DNA of 49,821 nucleotides, taken from a virus. The translations under genes and the position numbers were made by a program. The notes under the pieces were generated by a model. That model was given only the letters and a program-made list of their open reading frames with translations, did no database searches and was not told the origin of the DNA. Shown here in pieces: positions 7,601 to 15,848 of this stretch (positions are counted from its first letter, which is position 1; every line of letters begins with the position of its first letter). The DNA lies in the IMG/VR virus record IMGVR_UViG_3300037504_000304, positions 1 through 49,821 of that record; one strand, written 5' to 3'.

Positions 7601-10600
7601 TCACGTCTACGGGGTCTTGTCGCCCTTCCTGCTCTTCAAGCGCCTGCATGCTCTGGTCAATGCTTTCGAGCAGACCCTCCCGCCCGGTCGCCTCCGTCTC
7701 ACGACGCTGCGCCGCCTGCCGGATAGTGTCCGCGGCTGTAGGTCTAGGTGGGAGCTCAGCGCCTACTTGCGCCCATTCTCTGCGCAGACCTTCTTCGGTC
7801 AGGACGCGGATTCCGCTGTACTCAGACCCAAACTGCGCACTAGCCAGGTCCAAGTAGGTCCCGTCAGGCATTCGTATAACGGTATGAACTAGCTCTTCGG
7901 GGGATTGTTCTTGAATGACGTCTGCTGCGTCTTCACCTACCGGGGCCTTTCGGCCCTTGACGGTTACTGGTTCAACGTTCACCCCTCGCTCTTCGGCGAA
8001 CGACTCAAAGTCCCGGGCTACCGAATCGCATTCCTCACACGCCGCTTCTGGTTCGCTCAAAAGCGCAGGGGTATACGGTGCGTTAGGCTGAGAAAAGAAC
8101 GCCCCGCCAAGCTGAGCCGATTCAGGCGGAGTTCGCATACCAGGCAGCATCTCGTCCGCAGGGGTCTCAGGCTCTGATTGAGGCTCCGCCGCAAACAACT
8201 CGCTCTGCATAGACGTCGCTGTTCCGGATAACTCACCAATCATCCGGTCCACCTCGGACGTGTCTTGCCCAGATTGCTTAAGGACAGCGCGCTGTTCCTG
8301 AAGCACCTCAAGCGTACGTGGACCATAGACACTCAGAGCTTCCCGGGTATCCGGGCTCAGTTGTCGTAGCCGTTCCTGCTCGGCATATTCCTGTTGCGCA
8401 AACGCATGGAGCGACTCATCCGGCTGGACAACCGCCTGGGCTTCGGTGGAGTCAAAGTCGTCGACCTTGATGCGTTCACCGTCTTCCAACACCTTCCCGC
8501 CGTCTTGGGCGCTCTTGGCTTGGTGCCATTCGCCATTCATAAACACAAGCGCCCCCGGTTGAATCTCGGCCTCGTTGACCTCCTCAACCGGCATCTGTTT
8601 CAGTTGGAACAGGGCTTCTTCCGGCGTGGTCTCACGAACCTCCCACTGCCGTGCAGGCCCCGTAAACAGGTTGCGAAGGTCCTCAGGTCCGGCTTCAGGT
8701 CCTACCAACCCCGCCTGCTTGGCTTCTTCGAGCGCCTGGTCCCACGTTAGGGAACCTGCTTTCTTGATAACGCCCGGCGGGAACCGGCCACCGAAGTCCT
8801 CGTAGGTCAACCCGCTGTCTTTGACCGGTCTGATACCGGCTTTGCGCAGACGCTGACGGAACTCTGCCAACGCCTCATTCTCGTCTTCAATAACCTCCTG
8901 GTTCTCCCGCATAAACTGCTCCCGGTCCTTCTCCGTAGGAGCTTCAGTCTGTGGTGCATGTTCAGCGACCAGTTCGCCTTGGGCAGGAGCATCCGCATTG
9001 TCCACGTCCCGCTTTATGATGCGCCCACCGCGGCCTGTTTCGGTGATGTCACTCAAACGGATACCCTTGGCCTTTGCAGCTTTCTCAGCGGCAGGGGTGG
9101 CATCGGGTTTCTGGGCGAACGACCGCAGGTCGGGAGCTTCTTCGGTGGGGAGAGTCGGGTCTACGGGCGGAGCCAGGCCGGGGACCCTGTTAGGCGTCTC
9201 GTGGGACAGGCTGTCCCACCACGCGACAAGGTCGTCTCGGCCTTGAGCCCTCGCGTCCTCACGCCCAATGGCTATGACGTCCTCAAGTTCCCGCACCTCA
9301 GCAGGCGTTAACGTCTCAATCGGACGGCGGAGCAGGTCACGAGCGGATTCAAACCGTTTCCCTTTCGCTACCAGCGCCTCGCGTTGCGCGCGGCCTTCAT
9401 CGGCCCGGGCCATCTGACGTAGCTGCCGACGGTGCACCATCTCACCGGCCTTGTTCAGCCCTATGCCCGGAAGGTTGGTAGCTTCACCGCCGAGCTGAGC
9501 CACCGTGACCATAGCCGCCATCTTCTTGTAGGCGTCAAACACCTCGTCGGGCCCAAGTTCGTCGGGGTTCCACCGATATTCCGTCACCATGTCGTTGACG
9601 AACGATGCCGTCTCTTCGGCTTGCTCAGCCGTGAACCTGCCAAGCACGCGTTTGGTACCCGCCAAGATCCCCGACTTGGCTGCTGCACGTTTCGCAGGGG
9701 AGAAGATGTCCTCAAAACCGCCCAAACCGACACTCTGGAATAAAGAGGGTATGGCGACATCAGACACAGAAGCGCTGGCTACCCGGTTCCATTTCTCCGC
9801 CTCCGACAGACCTTCGCGCTCTGCTTCTTGGATGGTACGGTCAATGGACATCAAGCCCGTGCCGCCTATCATGGCGGCAGGAACGCTTAACGGCCCACCG
9901 AGGGCATAGGGCGCAAACGATAGGGATTCACCCAACGAACGAGTGCCACCCGTCACCGCTTCGGCGACAAACGGCGATGCGCCTGCCGCTTCGGCCTTCT
10001 TCTTTTGACGTTCCGTCTCAGCTTCTTGCCAAGGCCCGACCCGCGCACGCATACGTTCCAGTTTGTCCGCGCGTTCCCCGGCCTGCTCACCGAGATACTG
10101 GACCTCGGCTCCTTGCAGTACCTCGGGCAAGGCTTCGACGCCCCGCTCAATCATGCGGGCTCCCTCGACCTCCACGCCGGCCATCAGAGACCCGACGCTT
10201 TCCCCTGCCTGCCGGATACCCGACCAGACGTTCGACGGGACCTGACCCAAGGTCGCCCCGGTCTTCCTGACAGCGTCCATTGTGCTCGGACCAGGCCCCC
10301 CGATGGCCCCCGAAGGCCCGACATTGACGTCACTTGGCACAAACCGCTCCAACCCCTCTCTAGCGGGCCTTGAGCCATCTGTGAGCGACGTTCGGCCTTC
10401 CGGAGTACGTTGGGACGCCTGGGGCGCAGAAGTTGTTTCTGAGGGCGGAATAGGCCCCGTAGGAGCCTGGTTTCCATACGCAGGCTGGGGTTGGAACCCA
10501 CCTTGAACGAGACTCTTGCTAGGAAACCGTTGGTGGAGCGCCCGTTCCATCTCCTCCTGAGGAGTGTCGTCGGGGAACTCAACCACCGCGTTATAGTCTG

Positions 10601-10622
10601 GAACTTCGACTAGTTTAGGCAT
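4680..10622 (-). CDS. Giant internal-virion-type protein (1980 aa)
   Basis: Last and largest late gene. The N-terminus (FPDDTPQEEMERALHQRFP, residues 16-34) is a short motif common at the start of large phage virion proteins. Residues about 35-120 are Pro/Gly/Gln-rich and 120-300 contain hydrophobic, Ala/Gly-rich helices. Residues about 508-543 match the peripheral-subunit-binding (E3-binding) fold, with ATPAAEKAAKAKGI then ETGRGGRIIKRDV. Residues about 560-1090 are charged and helical. The C-terminal third, around 1420-1460 (RQTLLYMPWRISQF, LRNLTGDLP), resembles the large-polyvalent-protein-associated (LPD38-like) regions of giant phage proteins. By size and position it is probably packaged and ejected with DNA. 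No lytic transglycosylase or polymerase motif was found. Confidence 0.75.
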   Translation of the reverse strand: MPKLVEVPDYNAVVEFPDDTPQEEMERALHQRFPSKSLVQGGFQPQPAYGNQAPTGPIPPSETTSAPQASQRTPEGRTSLTDGSRPAREGLERFVPSDVNVGPSGAIGGPGPSTMDAVRKTGATLGQVPSNVWSGIRQAGESVGSLMAGVEVEGARMIERGVEALPEVLQGAEVQYLGEQAGERADKLERMRARVGPWQEAETERQKKKAEAAGASPFVAEAVTGGTRSLGESLSFAPYALGGPLSVPAAMIGGTGLMSIDRTIQEAEREGLSEAEKWNRVASASVSDVAIPSLFQSVGLGGFEDIFSPAKRAAAKSGILAGTKRVLGRFTAEQAEETASFVNDMVTEYRWNPDELGPDEVFDAYKKMAAMVTVAQLGGEATNLPGIGLNKAGEMVHRRQLRQMARADEGRAQREALVAKGKRFESARDLLRRPIETLTPAEVRELEDVIAIGREDARAQGRDDLVAWWDSLSHETPNRVPGLAPPVDPTLPTEEAPDLRSFAQKPDATPAAEKAAKAKGIRLSDITETGRGGRIIKRDVDNADAPAQGELVAEHAPQTEAPTEKDREQFMRENQEVIEDENEALAEFRQRLRKAGIRPVKDSGLTYEDFGGRFPPGVIKKAGSLTWDQALEEAKQAGLVGPEAGPEDLRNLFTGPARQWEVRETTPEEALFQLKQMPVEEVNEAEIQPGALVFMNGEWHQAKSAQDGGKVLEDGERIKVDDFDSTEAQAVVQPDESLHAFAQQEYAEQERLRQLSPDTREALSVYGPRTLEVLQEQRAVLKQSGQDTSEVDRMIGELSGTATSMQSELFAAEPQSEPETPADEMLPGMRTPPESAQLGGAFFSQPNAPYTPALLSEPEAACEECDSVARDFESFAEERGVNVEPVTVKGRKAPVGEDAADVIQEQSPEELVHTVIRMPDGTYLDLASAQFGSEYSGIRVLTEEGLRREWAQVGAELPPRPTAADTIRQAAQRRETEATGREGLLESIDQSMQALEEQEGRQDPVDVTLENIRAENEQERSQRTQRGAVYVGQPGRRRRGFRAQDPETQRVHNETSVPPRPEGVVRKAWNAFKSAGLFMVREQRHIPQFSTVYAPAKEMLNQFVKGVPSWVQRKTQSVLEEVTAPINAIEDHIERQRAHDTFNWGVKLRWANEALLRSRQESEQKGELPTYEDVADLLETTFELTPEQVLVELERFERQLAEWPEVRKALENRRRMLRSVTQEAKALGMIDSGATGDWYFHFAIQRYLYPDKFGKIGSMVPVRARKRGHQKARKERTKEWGDKYRPSSNFFVYEQQYYLQHYMEAAHRSLLIRLHTLYNTADEDGVVRIAGEPVTDEYVDYYASTDSMFRDALDISRMPEHLVNHLSSMFNLSEAETNALKSAIHNQHVRLPEPLKRQLESMRPQAEGVSQAWTRAMRFIAKGTRQTLLYMPWRISQFALRNLTGDLPILVATNPAAVKSVWTAFKQASNFHLRGQSSTLLDSAMQHSVIHGGLYGAMELGETRWQELGRDLENMSKAAHQKEGWKAALRKTGAIVSYSAGLPTRAIGILEDTPRLASYKAYLDKMKQGKPIRNYGASRKKTVDALRRHLGDEWAAAHMARRLSGDYAYTTQFGSLMRQYLMPFWGFTETVIRRLGVYGSNIVADTSGATRTNRNLNRALTALSLALPHLLLQAWNNMVMGDVEDELNTWQRIQPHLNLRYSKNGNHIVFNGVGLLADIQDWLGLDRLRQLMPYIKEDQMGLGTAAQEMGQAMASRAFNSLQPLATGAGSALTGINTYPDVTQPRRQPVGEAVMGGLGLGREFRALAQGDIPGGGTEFSRLERYALDLVADWANARETILYRPYDHIEAFKTATNAEDKEIRPPSQYSDMKRAVLRDDTEYFKRAKQRYLKAGGTEEKFMRYLGKGTTRRRTKRQRDAEGVSAEGAFDPLKAFGSNAEREQFKAWCTDEQWRDLQRAQEVANDIRGTLVEWWDADRRGQL

Positions 10623-10624
10623 GA

Positions 10625-12172
10625 TTACCTTTTCGGCTGAACTTGTCCGCCTTGGTACACGAATCGAGTCACATCAGGCTGCGTGGCCGTGGTTTGAGTA
10701 CCCGGCGAGAGAACGCTTTGTAGTACCTGCTGCTGCGTAGCAATCCACTTGTTTTGTGCGTCATTTATCTTTGCCTGGACGTCTCGAAGCTGCTCCGCTG
10801 CCCTAGCGGGCGGCATCGTCCTGTCGGCCTCAGTGGCGTTTAGTTCCATCTCAAGCATGTCGCGTTGTCGCCTAAGATTGCCCAGCAACTCTTGATATTG
10901 AGGGCGATACGGCTCAATTCGGGCCTCAAACAAGCGCTTCTGTCCTGCCGTCATCTCAGGGACCCCGCCGACCTGCTGCGTGGGCGCGGCTGTGGCTCCG
11001 CCTGCGCCGCCTACGCTGCGTTGGTAGGGGTTCTCCGCTATGGTCTCTCCTGTTCCCGTGTCAACAATCTTGGCACCCGCCCCGACGTACTGCCGACTAC
11101 CCTCTTTCCCTAGTCGCTCTTCGCGGGCCTCCGCAAGGGACTGTTCGTCCTTAGCGATCTGGTTCTCCATCTTAGCGATCTTCTCTCTCAACTTGAGTTC
11201 ATCGCGCTGCTGCTTCATCCTGTCGTGGTGTTGCTGAAGCTCCTGCAATCGGTCCTGTTCAGCTTGCCTGCGCTGTATCTCGCCTTGCCGCGCTTCCTGC
11301 GCCTGCTCGCGCTGGAACATCTCGTCGCGTTGCAACGTCCCGTACACGTTGCTTGCCTGCTCCGGCGTCAAACCGTACACGCTACTCAGTTCAGGGATCG
11401 TGCTTTCTTGACCCATCATGCCTTGAGCTGCAATCAGGAGTTCCGGGGCGCGCTGGAAGATCTCGCTGCCCACGCGCGAACCCGTCTCGCCAAACACGCC
11501 GCCAACCTTCGCGCCCGCTTGACCGAGGCTCTGCATCAACGTGTTCTGTTGCACGCCTCCCGGCGGAGTCTGAGCCTGGTACGCCGGGGCGCTCATAGCG
11601 CCACCCTGCGCAGTCGGGGCAGCTGCACTCTGGGCAAACGTACCCTGATCCGCGGGAGGAGCCATGTTTGGCCGCCCTGGAGCAGAGCCGTAGGCGGATG
11701 CCGCGGTTTGCGTTGGAACGGGGACGTTCCCCATCTTCTGCCCAGAAGGGCTCATAACAGGTATACCCCCGGAGGCGTTCATGGCTTCACCGATGCCTCC
11801 CCCGCCCCCTTGGTCAGCGGCCCCCAAAGCTGTGGTCGCGTACCCAGACGGGTCTCCGGCTGCCATTCGGACGTTGTTCATAACGGCCTCAGCGCCCGAT
11901 TTAAGAGCTTGCTCAGTGCTCCCCCCCGTCAGCTTAGTGGTAAGAAGGGCTGCCGGCGGGCCGCCGACAATGCCGGCTATGTCCCCCCACATCCCAGCTT
12001 TTCGCTGCTTCTCGCGTTTCTTCTCGGCCTCTTTGAGCAGCTCCTGTTGCAACCCTGCCTGAGCAGAGCGCGCCATGGCTTCCGCCGCAGGGTTATACCG
12101 ACCATTGAAGTTGGCCGCTGCTTGATGAATTGGTATCGTTATCTGGTACCAGTCTTTTGCGCTAAGTGCCAC
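10625..12172 (-). CDS. Internal-virion-type coiled-coil protein
   Basis: 515 residues from a GTG start. Residues about 40-65 are basic and helical. Residues 65-260 are low-complexity, rich in Gly, Ala, Pro and Gln. Residues about 285-360 form a long Gln/Glu/Arg coiled coil, and the C-terminus has a further helical region. No catalytic motif. It lies 2 bases upstream of the giant protein gene in the late operon and 14 bases after the 322-aa gene. This trio at the end of the late block resembles the ejection-protein trio of short-tailed phages in order and composition. That role is inferred. Confidence 0.65.
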   Translation of the reverse strand: MALSAKDWYQITIPIHQAAANFNGRYNPAAEAMARSAQAGLQQELLKEAEKKREKQRKAGMWGDIAGIVGGPPAALLTTKLTGGSTEQALKSGAEAVMNNVRMAAGDPSGYATTALGAADQGGGGGIGEAMNASGGIPVMSPSGQKMGNVPVPTQTAASAYGSAPGRPNMAPPADQGTFAQSAAAPTAQGGAMSAPAYQAQTPPGGVQQNTLMQSLGQAGAKVGGVFGETGSRVGSEIFQRAPELLIAAQGMMGQESTIPELSSVYGLTPEQASNVYGTLQRDEMFQREQAQEARQGEIQRRQAEQDRLQELQQHHDRMKQQRDELKLREKIAKMENQIAKDEQSLAEAREERLGKEGSRQYVGAGAKIVDTGTGETIAENPYQRSVGGAGGATAAPTQQVGGVPEMTAGQKRLFEARIEPYRPQYQELLGNLRRQRDMLEMELNATEADRTMPPARAAEQLRDVQAKINDAQNKWIATQQQVLQSVLSPGTQTTATQPDVTRFVYQGGQVQPKR

Positions 12173-12186
12173 TGTAAACCCCCTGG

Positions 12187-13155
12187 CTAGTTAAAAGCGG
12201 GCGAACTAAAAAGCGTCCCTAACACGGTCCAACCTATACCCGCGCCGAGCGCCGCTTCGATGCTCCCTGTCGCCATGCCTACGGACGTGGCAACGCCCAC
12301 ACCACTACTTAGGTTCTGCACCAACCGTTCGCCAAACCCCGGTTTTAACGGGGCCATGGGCGCTCCGCTTAGCGCGGAGAGCATGCCCGCCCCGTAGTTC
12401 TGGAGCAGGTCCAGGTCCCACAACGATTCGCGGACTTCCCATTCCAGGTCCGTGTTCGTCTGGTCCTGTTTAGCGACGATCTTCATCTTGCTCATCTCTT
12501 GTTGCATACCCGCCGCGCCCTGGATGCCTTGCAGTTGCGCGGACCGCAACCGATGCATGTCGTTCGAGATCTGTAACGCCATCATCATTCGGTCTTTGTG
12601 TTCCTGCAACCTGAACCTAGCGTCGATGTCGTTGAGCTGGTCTTGGCGGTCCTGCTCCATGTTGGCGAGCGCCATGCCAAACTGGCTGGTCATTACCGAC
12701 CGAATATCGAACATGCCCGCCGTCACCCGGCTGACGTTCCTCAGAAACGCGCCTTTGGACCGCTGCTCAAAATCATCGACCAACCCGTCGATATACGTGT
12801 CCAGGTCGTAGTCGCTGTCCACTACGGACAGCGCGTCTTCAACAGCCTCTTCCACCGTGTCGTTGGCGTCAATAGCCGTTATGAGCGCGTTCCAATAGTC
12901 AATCTTGGTCTGAGCGTTGCTCAGGTCCCCGTCCGGGTCATATGCGCTCAAACCGTCGTATGGGTTCCCGCCCGACGTAGTGTCAACGTCGTTGATCAAT
13001 GAGACAACGTTATTGTCGAGGTCGAAGTCCGCCTCGGCAAGCGTTGTGCTTCCCTGTTCGTTTTTCCCGGTAATAAGCTCCTGGTGGAAGCTCTTCATGT
13101 GAGGCGGGAAATCGGTCATCTGCCCCGGGTAGGAGCCTGCTCCAAGCGTGTTCAA
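12187..13155 (-). CDS. Internal-virion-type protein with Gly-rich C-terminus
   Basis: 322 residues if TTG 13155 is used. That start lies just past the upstream TGA (13157-13159). ATG 13119 is an in-frame alternative with weaker spacing. The N-terminal 130 residues are Asp-rich. Residues about 150-250 are helical with many Met and Gln. The last 60 are hydrophobic and Gly/Ala-rich (VGVATSVGMATGSIEAALGA), a composition seen in membrane-interacting ejection proteins. Not recognised by family. Confidence 0.62.
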   Translation of the reverse strand: MNTLGAGSYPGQMTDFPPHMKSFHQELITGKNEQGSTTLAEADFDLDNNVVSLINDVDTTSGGNPYDGLSAYDPDGDLSNAQTKIDYWNALITAIDANDTVEEAVEDALSVVDSDYDLDTYIDGLVDDFEQRSKGAFLRNVSRVTAGMFDIRSVMTSQFGMALANMEQDRQDQLNDIDARFRLQEHKDRMMMALQISNDMHRLRSAQLQGIQGAAGMQQEMSKMKIVAKQDQTNTDLEWEVRESLWDLDLLQNYGAGMLSALSGAPMAPLKPGFGERLVQNLSSGVGVATSVGMATGSIEAALGAGIGWTVLGTLFSSPAFN

Positions 13156-13156
13156 C

Positions 13157-13642
13157 TCAGATCACATCCTTTGTAAACCAGCTAGACTCGTCAAACCCAA
13201 ATCCCCGGCACAACTTCTTCACACGCCCATTGATGGTGTTCGCATGTATAGCGGAGCACCCGGCCTCTCTCGCGAAATCTTCAAGAACCTCAAGGCCCTT
13301 CTTCCATGCTTCAATCGGGACAAACAGGTACCCGCCCAACTCTGCGATATACAAGCTCCTTCGACCTGTGGTCGGGTCAGCCATTAACCGCGTAACAGCC
13401 AAAGCAGCCGTCCGGGGTTCATCGCCATCCTCTATGAGCATCCACACCTGTAAGGCCCCCGACAAAACATCTGCGCGTAAACGGGACAGGATGATTGGGT
13501 CGCCCGAACTCTGACGAAACATCTCTTCCAGAAGTGGCCAATACCGTTGCGCAAACACCGGGTTGGCCTGGACAAGCTGCGTCCGGTCAACGTCAAGCGT
13601 CTTCCGGGATTCCTTTTGTGCCTCTTCGGTAGCGTTTGTCAT
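13157..13642 (-). CDS. GNAT-like acetyltransferase in the virion cluster
   Basis: 161 residues. The C-terminal half has the GNAT topology: a strand (AALAVTRLMAD), a strand (SLYIAELGGYLF), a long helix (GLEVLEDFAREAG) and a final segment NTINGRVKKLCRGFGFDE, where N-x-x-x-x-x-x-L-x-x-x-x-GF is the usual GNAT ending. The pyrophosphate-binding loop is not clear. Similar acetyltransferase-like genes occur beside internal virion proteins in several short-tailed phages, with unknown substrates. Its first 50 bases overlap the upstream tail-type gene, so the true start could be later than ATG 13642. Confidence 0.62.
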   Translation of the reverse strand: MTNATEEAQKESRKTLDVDRTQLVQANPVFAQRYWPLLEEMFRQSSGDPIILSRLRADVLSGALQVWMLIEDGDEPRTAALAVTRLMADPTTGRRSLYIAELGGYLFVPIEAWKKGLEVLEDFAREAGCSAIHANTINGRVKKLCRGFGFDESSWFTKDVI

Positions 13643-15191
13643 CCGCTTGATACCTTACTTCGATGCGCGATATGTGCGCGTCGTCGTTGCTTACATCGCC
13701 TTCAATCTTCAACTTCCCGTCTACAAACGAGTGCGTCGGAAACGCAACACCCTGGGCATTGATGGGTTTGCTCGGAGCCGCTACGTAACTCCCGCTATCC
13801 GAAACGCGCCCATACGACGTGACCGTCCGGTTCGTCAGACCACTCATGGCGCACTGGATCGTCTTCAACGATTTTCTGCCGCGTTCCGCTAAGTCGAACT
13901 CGCCCGTGGTCAGCGCAACCGAATCACTCTCATCGTCGCTGTGCGCCCCGTACAGGTTCCCATCGTCGCCTACAACCAACGTGCTCGGCTGCTGGTCCAC
14001 TGGACCGCCCAAGCCGTTAGAAGTCAAAACGTATGTGTCCGTGCCGTCGGTTATCCAAAAGTGGTCTTCCCTCGGGTCATAGCTCACAACAATCGTCTCG
14101 TTAATGGCGTCGCTCAGCATGTCTGAGAAGATGTGCGCGTAGTTCAGATACTCGGCCTGCATGTTGGCCGTCACGCGCCACAGCCCACCGGCGTTGTCGA
14201 CGAACACATGCTTCTGCTCGTCGCCGCCTACAGCGGCGCGACCTGCTATCCCAAGGCCCTCAGGCAATCCCGCTATAGTACCCAGACCAAAGGTGGGCAC
14301 CGGCGAAGAGTACGGGTTCAATGGCGTGATGCCGTCTTCCCCGTAGACCACCATAGCGTTACCGAGCTGTTTGAACGCCTGGACCTGGCCCCGCCACGGC
14401 ATGGGGCGGAACCCCATCTCATTGCGTTTCCAAAGCTCATGCACAAACGGGTTGCTCGTACCCCAACCCGTGCTATCCGTCGAGTCCAACGACCCGTACG
14501 TCAGATACTTCTGGCTCAGCAAGAACAACAAGTCGCCGCCGCCAATGCTCGACCACCACACCCAGTTTTGGCCTGCACCCGACGCGAAGTCGATGATAGC
14601 GCTAGCTGTATCGGGTACGTTATCGTCGTAGTCCGCAAAGAACGACTGCCAAGCGCTGCTCCATTGGTCTGAGCTGTCGAACCCGCCCATGAACGCGCGG
14701 CCTTCGTGGTAAGCCAGACCCGCGTTGACCGTGACCGTATCGTCCACGAACACGTTGCTGCTCAGATGCGGCAACTTGAACACACAGCATTGACCATTGA
14801 ACAGCATCCATGCGTTGTAGAAGTCCATGAACTGCCAAGCTCCACCCGTCGTGATGCTGTCCGCAGTCTCGGTTTGGTCATTCTCGAAGTCCGTCCAGTC
14901 GTACACCGTAACCGAAGACGTGGACCAATCGCTCTCGTCTACCTCGTAGATGGTGGTGGGGTAGCAAAGCAGCGTCACGCTGCGCCCTCGGAACAACTGA
15001 GGGAACGGCCAGTACATCGTCAATGCCGGCGTGGTGATGGGGTAAGCCACAACCTCGGGGCTCACCGCCCCGTACGGCGTAGGGATCAGCCCCGTCATAC
15101 CTTGCAAGAACGGCGTGTTACGCGGGGTCCGGTCGTCTGGAACCAAACCCCGCTGCAACGCTTCTTCTATGACGAATGAGAACTCACGCAT
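13593..15191 (-). CDS. Propeller-like tail or nozzle protein
   Basis: 532 residues, almost entirely beta-rich, with many Trp, Tyr, Gly and Asp and repeated short strand-turn blocks (for example HKHVFVDNAGGLWRV, DHFWITDGTDTYVLTSNG, VVGDDGNLYGAHS). Such spaced blade-like motifs suggest a beta-propeller. In short-tailed phages large propeller proteins of this size form the nozzle or hub below the connector. The place in the gene order, after connector-type genes and before internal proteins, fits. Assignment is by composition and context, not by recognised family. Confidence 0.55.
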   Translation of the reverse strand: MREFSFVIEEALQRGLVPDDRTPRNTPFLQGMTGLIPTPYGAVSPEVVAYPITTPALTMYWPFPQLFRGRSVTLLCYPTTIYEVDESDWSTSSVTVYDWTDFENDQTETADSITTGGAWQFMDFYNAWMLFNGQCCVFKLPHLSSNVFVDDTVTVNAGLAYHEGRAFMGGFDSSDQWSSAWQSFFADYDDNVPDTASAIIDFASGAGQNWVWWSSIGGGDLLFLLSQKYLTYGSLDSTDSTGWGTSNPFVHELWKRNEMGFRPMPWRGQVQAFKQLGNAMVVYGEDGITPLNPYSSPVPTFGLGTIAGLPEGLGIAGRAAVGGDEQKHVFVDNAGGLWRVTANMQAEYLNYAHIFSDMLSDAINETIVVSYDPREDHFWITDGTDTYVLTSNGLGGPVDQQPSTLVVGDDGNLYGAHSDDESDSVALTTGEFDLAERGRKSLKTIQCAMSGLTNRTVTSYGRVSDSGSYVAAPSKPINAQGVAFPTHSFVDGKLKIEGDVSNDDAHISRIEVRYQADDKRYRRGTKGIPEDA

Positions 15192-15423
15192 TGAAGTGCC
15201 TTAGCACCCTTTCATCGCCGTCTTTCCACAAGGCATAGATGCTTTCATGGATAGCGTCTATCAAACTCTCCCAGTCTCCACCCTCTGCTGTTACGCCGGT
15301 ATCATCATCCGATACTGTCAGGGTGTCCTCGCCCACGTTCACAACAACCGCTAGGTTCCGCACAAACAAGAACCGCACGCCATGGATGTCAAAGTCCGCT
15401 AGAAGGAGTACACGCTGGTTCAT
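15184..15423 (-). CDS. Small hypothetical protein (79 aa)
   Basis: Beta-rich N-terminus (RVLLLADFDIHGVRFLFVRNLAVVVNVGED), an acidic middle and a helical end. It overlaps neighbours by a few bases on both sides, typical of this operon. It may be a small head-tail or tail-assembly component. Not recognised. Confidence 0.6.
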   Translation of the reverse strand: MNQRVLLLADFDIHGVRFLFVRNLAVVVNVGEDTLTVSDDDTGVTAEGGDWESLIDAIHESIYALWKDGDERVLRHFNA

Positions 15424-15848
15424 ACGCTCACCGTTGGGTAATAAAGAAAACTAACCATGATGCCTTTTGCCCAGACCACGTGGTCGTTCACCGTGCTCAG
15501 TCGAACCTCGACCTTAGCCCAATCTTCAACATCCATGGGGGCGTCGCCCATCGCGTTGCTTCCCGGGAACACCGGAATGCTTACGGTCTGGTCGTTGTAC
15601 GTGACCTGAGCAATCACCTTACTCTGCTCGGGCAACTCGTCCACGTACAGCTGAGGGTGCGTTATCTTCCCCGGGAACGGAAACCGGTAGGCGTACACGG
15701 TCGCCGGGTCACGGTCCAGGGGGAAATCCCCGATGTTGTTCACTTCCAGGTGCGGTTGTTGAGGCGGTTGCGCCCGCTGCGGTTTCGGGGTCAGCTGTTT
15801 CCAGTCAGGGCGGCTTGCGGGTCGCCCAGGGATAACTCGTTTAGCCAT
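15420..15848 (-). CDS. Hypothetical virion-type protein (142 aa)
   Basis: A Pro/Gln/Arg-rich flexible N-terminus (about 1-35) precedes a beta-sandwich-like domain (residues 50-142) with alternating strands (KITHPQLYVDEL, KVIAQVTYNDQTVSIPVF, AKVEVRLSTVNDHVVW, IMVSFLYYP). An N-terminal tail on a small beta domain suits an attachment or decoration component. Inferred only. Confidence 0.58.
   Translation of the reverse strand: MAKRVIPGRPASRPDWKQLTPKPQRAQPPQQPHLEVNNIGDFPLDRDPATVYAYRFPFPGKITHPQLYVDELPEQSKVIAQVTYNDQTVSIPVFPGSNAMGDAPMDVEDWAKVEVRLSTVNDHVVWAKGIMVSFLYYPTVSV

Noticed and set aside
6528-10373. Many long plus-strand frames opposite the giant late gene
   Set aside because: They are typical shadows of a GC-rich coding strand and show no motifs or ribosome sites.
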